Shown piece by piece: positions 8,595 to 17,600 of a DNA stretch of 64,000 nt (position 1 is its first letter; each line of letters starts with the position of its first letter). The stretch lies in the NCBI RefSeq assembly GCF_002770595.1, contig NZ_CP022986.1, positions 1,798,001-1,862,000 of the forward strand, read 5' to 3'. The position numbers and the translations under genes were made by a program. The notes beneath the pieces are model-generated. The model did no database searches. It had not been told where the DNA came from and saw nothing but the letters and a program-made list of their open reading frames with translations. Origin of the DNA: Chryseobacterium camelliae (GTDB lineage: Bacteria > Bacteroidota > Bacteroidia > Flavobacteriales > Weeksellaceae).

Positions 8595-9125
8595 ATGAAA
8601 ATACTTGCCTTTGCAGGAAGCACGTCTTCCACATCTATCAACCGTGAACTGGTAAAATTTGTGCTCAGGGATTTCGGGAATGAAGAAATTCATTTCATAG
8701 ACCTGAATGATTTCTCCATGCCGGTTTTTTCCGTAGACCTTGAAAAGAAAGGATTCCCGGATGAAGCCCACCGCTTTCTTCAGGCCATCGGAGCCTGTGA
8801 CGCTATCATCTGTTCGCTTGCCGAGCACAACCGCTCGTACAGCGCTGCGTTTAAAAATATTTTCGACTGGGCTTCCAGGATCGATGTAAAAGTTTTCCGG
8901 AATAAACCGATGCTGCTGATGAGTACTTCTCCGGGAGGCTACGGCGGAGGCAATGTGATGAATACGGCCAAAACCTTCTTCCCTCAATTCGGAGCAGATA
9001 TCAGACAGACGTTTTCGTTACCGAAGTTCTATGAAAATTTTGACCTGGAAAACGGAATCATCAATCCGGAGATGCTGAAGGAACTCAAAGAGAAGGTACA
9101 AGCATTTAAAAATGAAATTCAATGA
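8595..9125 (+). CDS. NAD(P)H-dependent FMN reductase-like flavodoxin-fold protein
   Basis: A 176-residue protein of the NADPH-dependent FMN reductase family. The N-terminal GSTSSTSINRELV (8-20) is the phosphate-binding loop for FMN, and SPGGYGGGNVM is the second flavin-contact segment. Such enzymes reduce FMN, quinones or azo compounds using NAD(P)H. Its stop codon overlaps the start of the OsmC gene (ATGA), indicating translational coupling. Confidence 0.88.
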   Translation: MKILAFAGSTSSTSINRELVKFVLRDFGNEEIHFIDLNDFSMPVFSVDLEKKGFPDEAHRFLQAIGACDAIICSLAEHNRSYSAAFKNIFDWASRIDVKVFRNKPMLLMSTSPGGYGGGNVMNTAKTFFPQFGADIRQTFSLPKFYENFDLENGIINPEMLKELKEKVQAFKNEIQ

Positions 9126-9523
9126 TGAATGTAACCGTAACGGCAAGCCTAGGAACTACGCAGTATTATACGGAAGTTACTGCCGGCGACAATAAGATGG
9201 TCACCGACGAACCTGTAGATAAAGGCGGACAGAACAAAGGGCCGAATCCTTTTGAAATCCTGGCCGCATCCCTGGCCAGCTGTACCGCAGCGACCCTGAG
9301 AATGTACCTTGACAGGAAAGTATGGAACGCGGAAAAAATCAACGTCACTGTAGACCTTGAATATTTTCCCCTCACCAGAAGAACGGTCTTTAAACGGCAA
9401 ATCAGCTTTGATGGCTCAGAACTTGATACAGATCAGGTCAAAAGGCTTCGTACGATTGCAGAAGCCTGCCCTGTTCACAAAATCCTGACCAACGATATCG
9501 AAATATTAACCCAATTCTCATGA
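9122..9523 (+). CDS. OsmC/Ohr-family protein
   Basis: 133 residues. It carries the two family cysteines, Cys54 in LASCTAATLR and Cys116 in AEACPVHK, which in OsmC/Ohr reduce organic hydroperoxides through a thiol-disulfide cycle. The VDKGGQNKGPNPFEIL stretch before Cys54 is typical of the YhfA/OsmC branch. It overlaps the FMN reductase gene by four bases and is followed one base later by the acetyltransferase, so all three are translated from one message. Confidence 0.9.
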   Translation: MMNVTVTASLGTTQYYTEVTAGDNKMVTDEPVDKGGQNKGPNPFEILAASLASCTAATLRMYLDRKVWNAEKINVTVDLEYFPLTRRTVFKRQISFDGSELDTDQVKRLRTIAEACPVHKILTNDIEILTQFS

Positions 9524-9524
9524 T

Positions 9525-9812
9525 ATGATTGAAATACAACACAACAACGACGAGAAGCGAGGAAGCTTCGCAGCATTTATGGACGGCAAACAGGCCGGGC
9601 TTATGACGTACACCTGGGCGGGAGACACCCGCTTTATTATAGACCATACCGAAGTGGAAGACGCCTATAACGGAAAAGGTGTAGGCAAAGAAATGCTCTA
9701 TGCAGCGGTTAACTACGCCCGTGAAAACGGAAAAAAAATCATCCCGCTCTGCCCTTTTGCCAAAGCCAACTTCCAGAAGCATGCAGAACTGCAGGATGTA
9801 ATGGTCAATTAA
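9525..9812 (+). CDS. Small GNAT-fold N-acetyltransferase (YidJ/YjdJ type)
   Basis: A 95-residue minimal GNAT domain. The acetyl-CoA loop is visible as YNGKGVGKEML, preceded by IIDHTEVED and followed by NGKKIIPLCPFAKANFQKH, the hallmark of the short YjdJ-type (PF14542) group. The substrate is unknown. Last gene of the pirin operon; a terminator follows at 9841. Confidence 0.88.
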   Translation: MIEIQHNNDEKRGSFAAFMDGKQAGLMTYTWAGDTRFIIDHTEVEDAYNGKGVGKEMLYAAVNYARENGKKIIPLCPFAKANFQKHAELQDVMVN

Positions 9813-9840
9813 GACTGATCCGGCAGATCTAAAATATATT

Positions 9841-9874
9841 AACCTTTCAGGACTCCGTTCTGAAAGGTTTTTTC
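9841..9874 (+). terminator. Rho-independent terminator of the pirin operon
   Basis: AACCTTTCAG and CTGAAAGGTT pair around GACTCCGTT and are followed by TTTTCTTTTTC. Confidence 0.9.
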
Positions 9875-9898
9875 TTTTTCAGCAGAAAAGAAAAAAAC

Positions 9899-9906
9899 TA
9901 TATTTG
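9899..9906 (+). promoter_or_regulatory. Possible -7 box for the symporter gene
   Basis: TATATTTG matches TAnnTTTG and lies 19 bases before the ATG at 9926. No TTG is found at the expected -33 distance, so this is tentative. Confidence 0.35.
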
Positions 9907-9925
9907 CTGAAATTATTTTTTCAGC

Positions 9926-11503
9926 ATGAATCCAGGAACTACTCTCTTGCTATTTGTTTTTATCTATTTCATCGGGCTGCTGGTGATTTCTTATTTTACC
10001 AGCCGGAATTCGGATAACCAATCGTTTTTCATAGGAAACAAAAAAAGCAAATGGTGGCTCGTGGCCTTCGGGATGATCGGTACCAGCCTCAGCGGGGTGA
10101 CTTTCATTTCAGTTCCGGGAACGGTTGGGAAAATGACCGGAACCGAATATATTTTCGGGGGTTTTGAGTATTACATGATGGTAATCGGCTTCTTTATAGG
10201 CTACTTTATCGTAGCTGCCATCCTGCTTCCGCTGTATTACAAAATGAACCTCACCTCCATTTACACATATCTGGGCAAAAGGTTCAATGTGGAAGCCCAT
10301 AAGATAGGATCCATATTCTTTATTATTTCAAGGGCGATCGGTGCAACGGCCAGATTATACCTGGTGGTGAACGTGCTGCAGATCTTCCTGCTGGAAGGAT
10401 TAGGAGTACCGTTCTGGGTAACGGCCATGGTTCTGCTGCTGATGGTTTTGCTGTATACTTTTGAAGGCGGCGTTAAAACGATCGTGATCACGGACACGCT
10501 GCAGACTTCATTCATGATCATCAGCCTGGTAGCCTGTATTGTTTACATCCTCTCGAATCTGAATTTATCCTTCGGGGAAGCCTACACGATCCTGGAACAG
10601 AAAAATTATACGCATTTCATCAATTCAGACCCGAATTCCAAAACGTTCTTTCTCAAAACGATCCTGGGCGGTATATTCATTACCATCGCCATGACGGGAC
10701 TGGACCAGGAAATGATGCAGAAAAACATATCGGTGGATAACCTCCACAATTCCAAAAAGAACATGCTGACGTTTGCCGGCACGCTGCTCGTGGTAAACCT
10801 TGCCTTCCTATTTTTAGGCGGGCTGCTGTATCTTTTTGCACTGCAGAACGGAGCGGACTATTCAAAGGTTTCCACTCTGGTTGAAGGGAAGCAGGTTTTT
10901 GCTGATGTTTTCGGATTCAGGGATGCTTCAGGGAATGTTAAAAACATCATGGGAGACGACCTCTTTCCGGCGCTATCGCTTCAGGGCTACTTCCCGATGG
11001 CATTATCCGTTATTTTCATCATCGGGCTGATCTCGGCGCTTTTCCCTTCTGCGGACGGAGCGTTAACCGCTGTCACCAGCTCTTACTGTGTTGACCTCCT
11101 GAACCTTAACGAAAATAAGACCAAGACTGAAAAAGAAAAGAAACATCTCCGGATGAAAGTCCATCTTACATTTACCGTAGTTTTCTTTATCCTTATCATG
11201 GTTTTTAAAGCCATGAACGACAAATCCATCGTTTATCTTATCATGGAAATCGCAGGGTATACCTATGGCCCGTTGTTAGGCCTTTTTGCATTCGGAATCT
11301 TTACCCGGTTCCGGATTTCAAAAAAATATGCGATCCTTGCCGTAACCATTGCAGCCCCTGTATTAACTTATCTGATCAATACTGCAGTAACCACGTATAC
11401 CGATTACCGCATTGGTGTGGAACTGATTATCCTGAACGGGTTACTGACCTTCATTGGATTATGGCTGGTGAAAAGCAGGTCATATCTGAGAGTGGTTGAA
11501 TAA
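9926..11503 (+). CDS. Sodium:solute symporter (SSS family)
   Basis: A 525-residue inner-membrane cation-coupled symporter. About 13 hydrophobic segments are seen, beginning at residue 3. Near the N-terminus are SYFTSRNSDNQSFFIGNKKSKWW and the GTSLSGVTFISVPG block around the first unwound helix; GLISALFPSADGALTAVTS is the family's sodium-binding helix 8 equivalent. It is closest in style to Bacteroidota symporters often tied to sialic acid or sugar uptake, but no catabolic neighbours are present to name the substrate. It is probably a single-gene unit with its own promoter after the pirin operon terminator. Confidence 0.88.
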   Translation: MNPGTTLLLFVFIYFIGLLVISYFTSRNSDNQSFFIGNKKSKWWLVAFGMIGTSLSGVTFISVPGTVGKMTGTEYIFGGFEYYMMVIGFFIGYFIVAAILLPLYYKMNLTSIYTYLGKRFNVEAHKIGSIFFIISRAIGATARLYLVVNVLQIFLLEGLGVPFWVTAMVLLLMVLLYTFEGGVKTIVITDTLQTSFMIISLVACIVYILSNLNLSFGEAYTILEQKNYTHFINSDPNSKTFFLKTILGGIFITIAMTGLDQEMMQKNISVDNLHNSKKNMLTFAGTLLVVNLAFLFLGGLLYLFALQNGADYSKVSTLVEGKQVFADVFGFRDASGNVKNIMGDDLFPALSLQGYFPMALSVIFIIGLISALFPSADGALTAVTSSYCVDLLNLNENKTKTEKEKKHLRMKVHLTFTVVFFILIMVFKAMNDKSIVYLIMEIAGYTYGPLLGLFAFGIFTRFRISKKYAILAVTIAAPVLTYLINTAVTTYTDYRIGVELIILNGLLTFIGLWLVKSRSYLRVVE

Positions 11504-11685
11504 GGCACAGCCGTAAAAAGCTTATCATATTCCGGATAGCAACCAGGATGAATAAGACGATCTATAAACCGGATAATCAAATGATAATCAGGCACAATAA
11601 AGAGATTAAGGTTAACGGATATCGTTTTAAAATTTCGTTAAGCCGCTAAAAAATTGTACATTCGCAAGGCAAATAAATCATATAT

Positions 11686-12537
11686 ATGAGTAAAAGTATC
11701 GAAGAGTTAAAATCTCTTACTACACAAATCAGAAGGGACATTTTAAGAATGGTTCACGCTGTAAATTCCGGTCATCCAGGAGGAAGCTTAGGCTGTACGG
11801 AATATTTTACGGCACTTTACGGGAAAGTAATGCAGTATAACCTTCCTTTTACGATGGAGGGCAAGAATGAAGACCATTTTTATCTTTCCAACGGTCACAT
11901 TTCACCGGTATTCTATTCTACACTGGCAAGATTCGGCTTTTTTCCGGTAGATGAGCTGAGAACGTTCAGAAAACTGGATTCGAGGCTTCAGGGCCACCCG
12001 ACTACCCACGAAGGTTTACCGGGGATAAGAATTGCTTCAGGATCTTTAGGTCAGGGGCTTTCTGTTGCTCTGGGTGTGGCTCTAGGCAAAAAACTGGACG
12101 GAGATGATTCTTTGGTATATACGCTTCACGGTGACGGTGAACTTCAGGAAGGGCAGATCTGGGAAGCCCTGATGTTTGCGGCAGCGAAAAAAGTAGACAA
12201 CGTTATTGCAACAATTGATTATAACGGACGCCAGATTGACGGTGATACGGACGATGTATTAAGCCTGGGTAACCTTCACGCGAAACTGGAAGCTTTCGGA
12301 TGGACTGTTCTGGAAGAGAAAAACGGTAATGACATGGAAGCGGTAATCGGAATCCTTGAAAAAGCGAAGACCGAAACCGGAAAAGACAAGCCTGTAGTTA
12401 TCATCCTTCATACTGAAATGGGATTTGGGGTAGACTATATGATGGGAAGCCACTCATGGCACGGAAAAGCGCCTAATGATGAGCAGCTGGACACGGCCTT
12501 CAAACAGTTATATTTAGAAGCTCCGGCAGATTACTAA
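11686..12537 (+). CDS. Transketolase, N-terminal (thiamine diphosphate-binding) subunit
   Basis: A 283-residue protein equal to the first third of a full transketolase. GHPGGSLGCTEYFTALYG, near the N-terminus, is the substrate- and TPP-phosphate site, and HGDGELQEGQIWEA ... DYNGRQIDG is the GDG-N thiamine diphosphate and Mg2+ motif. It pairs with the C-terminal subunit encoded 47 bases downstream to move two-carbon units between sugar phosphates in the non-oxidative pentose phosphate pathway. Splitting in two is usual for many Bacteroidota and archaea. Confidence 0.95.
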   Translation: MSKSIEELKSLTTQIRRDILRMVHAVNSGHPGGSLGCTEYFTALYGKVMQYNLPFTMEGKNEDHFYLSNGHISPVFYSTLARFGFFPVDELRTFRKLDSRLQGHPTTHEGLPGIRIASGSLGQGLSVALGVALGKKLDGDDSLVYTLHGDGELQEGQIWEALMFAAAKKVDNVIATIDYNGRQIDGDTDDVLSLGNLHAKLEAFGWTVLEEKNGNDMEAVIGILEKAKTETGKDKPVVIILHTEMGFGVDYMMGSHSWHGKAPNDEQLDTAFKQLYLEAPADY

Positions 12538-12584
12538 TTAGAGAACGACATCAAGTAATCAGCCATTAATAAATCAAGAAAAAA

Positions 12585-13529
12585 ATGAAATATACATATA
12601 CAGAAAAAAAGGATACCCGTTCAGGCTTCGGAGCCGGATTGGCGGAGCTTGCAGATAAGAACCCTAATGTTGTTGCGCTTTGTGCAGACCTTATCGGTTC
12701 CCTGAAAATGGAAAAATTTATTGAAAAAGCTCCTGAGCGTTTTTTCCAGATCGGGATTGCAGAAGCCAATATGATGGGTATTGCTGCAGGACTCAGCATC
12801 ACCGGTAAAATTCCTTTTACCGGAACCTTTGCTAATTTCTCTACCTCAAGAGTATATGACCAGATCCGTCAGTCGATCGCCTATTCCGATAAGAATGTTA
12901 AAATCTGTGCTTCACACGCAGGTCTTACTTTAGGGGAAGACGGTGCTACGCACCAGGTACTGGAAGACATCGGGATGATGAAAATGCTTCCGGGCATGAC
13001 TGTTATCAATCCTTGTGATTACAACCAGACGAAAGCGGCTACCCTGGCGATTGCAGACCATGAAGGCCCGGTATATTTAAGGTTCGGAAGACCTACAGTT
13101 CCTGTTTTCATCCCGGAAGATATGCCGTTTGAGATCGGAAAAGGAATCATGCTTCAGGAAGGCACTGATGTAACCATTGTAGCGACTGGGCACCTGGTTT
13201 GGGAATCCCTGGTAGCAGCAGATGAGCTTGAGAAAGAAGGGATTTCATGTGAGGTGATCAACATCCACACTATCAAGCCTCTTGATGAGGAAATCATCTT
13301 AAAATCTGTAGAAAAAACAGGTAAGATCGTGACTGCCGAAGAGCACAACTACCTTGGAGGGCTGGGAGAATCCGTTGCCGGAATGCTCGCCAGAAAAAGG
13401 CCGACAAGACAGGAGTTTGTTGCAGTGAATGATACCTTCGGGGAATCTGCTACGCCTGCTGAGCTGATGAAGAAGTATAAGATTGATGCTGAAGCTGTGA
13501 AAGAGGCTGTGAAAAGAATTTTAGCTTAA
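12585..13529 (+). CDS. Transketolase, C-terminal subunit
   Basis: 314 residues covering the pyrimidine-binding domain and C-terminal domain of transketolase. RFFQIGIAEANMMGIAAGL contains the glutamate that activates the thiamine ring in this family; FGRPTVPVF and a C-terminal domain (VTIVATGHLVWESL ... INIHTIKPLDEE) follow. It forms the active enzyme with the product of the gene just upstream. A terminator follows at 13551. Confidence 0.95.
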   Translation: MKYTYTEKKDTRSGFGAGLAELADKNPNVVALCADLIGSLKMEKFIEKAPERFFQIGIAEANMMGIAAGLSITGKIPFTGTFANFSTSRVYDQIRQSIAYSDKNVKICASHAGLTLGEDGATHQVLEDIGMMKMLPGMTVINPCDYNQTKAATLAIADHEGPVYLRFGRPTVPVFIPEDMPFEIGKGIMLQEGTDVTIVATGHLVWESLVAADELEKEGISCEVINIHTIKPLDEEIILKSVEKTGKIVTAEEHNYLGGLGESVAGMLARKRPTRQEFVAVNDTFGESATPAELMKKYKIDAEAVKEAVKRILA

Positions 13530-13550
13530 TCAAAGCTCTGATATACGACA

Positions 13551-13578
13551 AAAGTCCTCATTTCTGGGGACTTTTTTT
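13551..13578 (+). terminator. Rho-independent terminator after the transketolase genes
   Basis: AAAGTCCTCA and TGGGGACTTT pair (one G-T pair) around TTTC and are followed by TTTT. Confidence 0.85.
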
Positions 13579-13618
13579 ATTTTAATAATACTCTTGCTAC
13601 TCTCTATTTCAACCTGCA

Positions 13619-13999
13619 TTACCATCTGAAAAATTTCCATTTAGGGATAATAGCCAGCATCCCGAATCCGGTAAACAGGAACAGGTTGGTAACATCCGTA
13701 TACAGAAAGGTTGATAGGTAATAATTATGCATAAAGAAATGCAGCACCAGAAGTGCCGGAAATGAAAAGATCCCGATTTTGCGGTAAAAAAACATCAGAA
13801 TAAGACTGATGACCATAAGTGCATCAATGGTGAAGATAATATAGAAATAAGCCCCGGGAATGTTCAGGTAATCGTGCTGAAGATATTCATCCAGATCAAT
13901 TCCGAACCCCATCACTGTAAACAGCAGCAGTGCCGCAAAGGCTAAAATAAATCCCCAGCCTTTCTTCGGATCTTCGTCAAAATAACTGTATTCTTCCAT
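13619..13999 (-). CDS. Small four-helix membrane protein, unknown function
   Basis: 126 residues that I cannot assign to a named family. After an acidic N-terminus (MEEYSYFDEDPKKGWG) there are four likely transmembrane helices, roughly at residues 16-34, 50-69, 73-93 and 102-118, ending in the basic PKWKFFRW. It stands alone on the minus strand, just downstream of the Lrp-like gene with a gap of about 70 bases, so it may share that transcript. Confidence 0.7.
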   Translation of the reverse strand: MEEYSYFDEDPKKGWGFILAFAALLLFTVMGFGIDLDEYLQHDYLNIPGAYFYIIFTIDALMVISLILMFFYRKIGIFSFPALLVLHFFMHNYYLSTFLYTDVTNLFLFTGFGMLAIIPKWKFFRW

Positions 14000-14069
14000 A
14001 AGTACAAAAATAAAGAACTTATGATCATGTTCATAAGTTCTTCATCATATTTATTCGTTTATCATTTGA

Positions 14070-14540
14070 TTATACTGAAATCGCATCAATCAGTCTGTTT
14101 TTGTCACTCAGGTATTCCTCCATAGAGATCATACTTTCCGTTCTCATCACATCCTGAATATCATCGATCTGATAGATGATTCTTTTGGCATCATCGGTAT
14201 TCTTGGCTCTCACCTTGCAGAAAATATTGTATTTCCCGGAGATTACACTTGCCTCGATAACGTTAGGAATAGTAGAAAGTTCTTTTAAAACTTCCTGAGT
14301 ACGGTTGGATTTCGTAAGAAGAATTCCTATAAAAGCGGTAAAGTGATAATCTAATTTACCGTAATCAATATTAAGAGATGATCCCAAAATAATGCCTGCA
14401 TCTTCCATCTTTTTTACTCTTACGTGAATAGTACCTGCAGAAACATCCATCTGCTTGGCAATTTCAGTAAAAGGCATTCTTGTGTTCTCTACTAAGAAAT
14501 CAAGAATTTTCTTGTCTATTTCGTCCAGTTGATAGTTCAT
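14070..14540 (-). CDS. Lrp/AsnC-family transcriptional regulator
   Basis: A 156-residue regulator. The N-terminal helix-turn-helix (LDEIDKKILDFLVENTRMPFTEIAKQMDVSAGTIHVRV... region, residues 5-45) binds DNA; the C-terminal RAM domain (about 65-145) normally binds amino acids and drives octamer formation. Such proteins respond to the amino-acid supply. Its targets are unknown; asnB lies about 10 kb away and should not be assumed to be one. The start ATG at 14540 fits the usual MNYQLDEIDKKIL opening. Confidence 0.92.
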   Translation of the reverse strand: MNYQLDEIDKKILDFLVENTRMPFTEIAKQMDVSAGTIHVRVKKMEDAGIILGSSLNIDYGKLDYHFTAFIGILLTKSNRTQEVLKELSTIPNVIEASVISGKYNIFCKVRAKNTDDAKRIIYQIDDIQDVMRTESMISMEEYLSDKNRLIDAISV

Positions 14541-14674
14541 ATTAGTTAAATTACAATTTTCTTAAAAAATCAATGTATTTTTTGCAAATTTAAAATAAAT
14601 AATTAAACTAAAAAAATTATATCAAACATTAACAATAATTAACACATATGATAAAAATCATTAAAAATATACGA

Positions 14675-17600
14675 TCATTTAGCACTTGATTTTACAGAAT
14701 CTGTTTTTATTTCCGCTTTGGCATCGGCTGTTTTTTTATCTTTTTTCTTCTTTTTAAACAAAGAATTGAAGCTTTTACTCCAGACAATACCACCGCCATA
14801 GGCCTGATTTGCAGAACCGTTAGTACCCGCACCGGCGACCATACCGATGTTCGAAGGCTTGGAATACCCTCTCAGAATCAGGCTACCGTCGTTTTTCTTG
14901 GACAGGTCATACTCAATAGTTCCTTCACCGGAAAGATAGTTTACCTCCGTATTTCCGGTATTGGTTAGCGGAATTCCCAGTCCGGTCTTCACATTGATCC
15001 GTGGGGATACGGCAAAGCTTACCCCTGCATTGGCGCGGTCTCCGGTATTGGAGTACTGGTCTCCCTTAACGTAATTCAGGTCAATCTGAAACTCATTACT
15101 CATGGTATTCAAAACGGATCCGAGCTGTTTCAAAAGGATATTATACCCGGATGATTCTGCCACACCGGCCACATCCACCTCTACCCCTCCACTGTTGGAA
15201 ACGTTAAAACTATTTAACAATAATACGGATCCGAACTGTAACACTTTCTCTCCTTCCTGGCTCATTTTTGCAGCAAGCGTCTCTTTTACCTGGCTGGATA
15301 CATCCATTGCAGACACATTCAGGTCGATCTTAGGTTCGGTAAGGGTTTGGGTAATATTGGCCTGAAGCAATATACTGATCGGCTGCAGCCTTCCAAGGTT
15401 AAGGTATTCCCCTGCATTGGATACCATCCTTACATAATTGGCGGTAATATCCAGTGCAGGTTTCATGGCATCACCATCCCAGCGTATGCTGCTGCCTTTT
15501 TCGATCTGGAAGGTTTTATTCAGGATCGCACGCGATATAAAAGTACCGTTATCTACCCGGTAAGTACCGTTCATGGCTATACTGCCCTGTCTGCTCATCT
15601 GGAACCTCAGGTTATTTGCCGCACCTTTTACGGTAATATTTCCTACATCGTTTCCTACCAGGACATTTACCGTTGTTCCTTTATCAACATCGAGATTGAA
15701 GTCGATATTCATATTGCCTCCGGTCTTTTTCTTTTCTTCCAGGGTTACCAGTCCGTTCTTGCCCTCTTTTAGAAACCTCAGCATCTTAAATTCTTCAACA
15801 TTGGATGTAGATCCGGAGTTGAAGGTAAAGGTACTTCCGTTCAGCGCCTTCATATTAGGTGTAGAGAGGCTGAGGCCGGAAACAGGTCCGTCTACATACA
15901 GGTCGCCCTGTCCGTAGACTCTTCCCCAGAACAGGTCATAATCTTTCTGAGTGGTATTCAGGACCAGCAGGTTATCAGCTCTCATCACCAGGTTGACTCC
16001 CATAGATGAAAGGGTTTCAAACTGGATGGCTCCGGATATCGTTCCCTTGGAATTGGTTCTTCCGTCACGGACTTCAATATTATTCAGGATGGCAAGACCT
16101 TTCGATAACGGAACTACCGTATCCTGGAACGAATAATCGACGCCTGTAAACAACAGTTTGAGGCCAAAGCCTTTCAGAGCAATATCACCGCTGTAATCGA
16201 GGTTGCTGAGCGTTCCGGCAATTTTAAGGTCGCCGGTCGCTTTACCCCGGAGGTTACCAAAGATCGTCTGAACGAACTGCTGGGCAAAAGCAACATCGAA
16301 ATCCCGCATTTCAGCCGTAAAATCAAGTGTTGGTGACGGTGTATTATTATTCACGGTACCTGTCACATGAAGGTTGTTATTCCCGATCACTCCTGCGGAA
16401 GCCACTTTGATGTCCACATCATATACATTTAAGGAGAATCCGTTGGTTGCGGTAATGGTAATATCCCCCATATCGTTGCCGTTCATCATGATATCATCTA
16501 TGGTAACATCTACGAGAGGCTGTATGGTGCTTTTATCCATTTTGATCTTAACCGTCCCGTTAGCGAGTCCTTTGATATCCATGGTATTGCCTCCGGACTG
16601 CATTTCCAGGAGTTTTTCAATGGCAAAATCATCAATGTCCGCATCTACGTAAAAATCCTTGGCTGATTTAAATTGCGCCTCCCTGATGAACAGGGCACTT
16701 TTGTCGGAATAAATCCTCAGGTTACGGATATCAAAATCGCCGGCTTTCTTCCTATAGGTTATGGAATGGTCCAGTTCCGGGCTGGTGTCGATAGCCCAGA
16801 CCACATCATTGAATTTTACTTCCGTAGGTTCGAACCTGAAGACAAAATCCCCAGCTTCATTTGCTGACTGGTTGACATTAACGGCATATTCTTTCAGGTT
16901 ATCGTCCAGCTCATCCTCAGGGCTGCCATGCTTGAATTTCGCGGCCAGGTGGAGAACGGTATTATTGTCATTCCTTCCGCTAAGCGTGAGGTCTTTGATT
17001 ACATTTTTATTATATAATACTCTGCTGACCTTGGCATAGATCTGCTCATCCAGGTTCGCCGTATTGATCCTCACCATCACACTGTCTATCATGGCGCTGT
17101 CCCTGGTCACTTCTCTGTTATTGATCTTATAATCAGGATTGGCGGCAGCCAGTGCCTTATCAGCTTCAGTAATTTCCTCTTTTTTGGTCATGATGTACTG
17201 CAGGGCAGAAGCATCGAGATTCAAGATCAGGTTATTGGAATTACCGTCATACTGTCCTTCTACTTTTGCTCCCTGAGGCAGCTTCAGGTCCGGTAGGAAA
17301 TAGCTGACCAATCCCTGCTGAACATCAAAATTCATGGCAAAACTCTGTCCCCGGTATAGTTTTCTCGGCGGCGGGCCGACCAGGATTTTCCCTAATCCAT
17401 TCTCCATCATTCCGGCAAGGTCTGCCAGATTATACCTTCCTGAGATTTTACCGTTTACTGCCCCAGGAGCATCTACATCAATCACCCTGCTTCCGCCCTC
17501 GAGGAAGGTTTTTATTTTTGCATTAGGAATGCTGTATTTCTGGGCTGCTGTGGCAAAATTGATATTATTGGCTTCCACATCAAGGGTAAGGTCATTCAGT

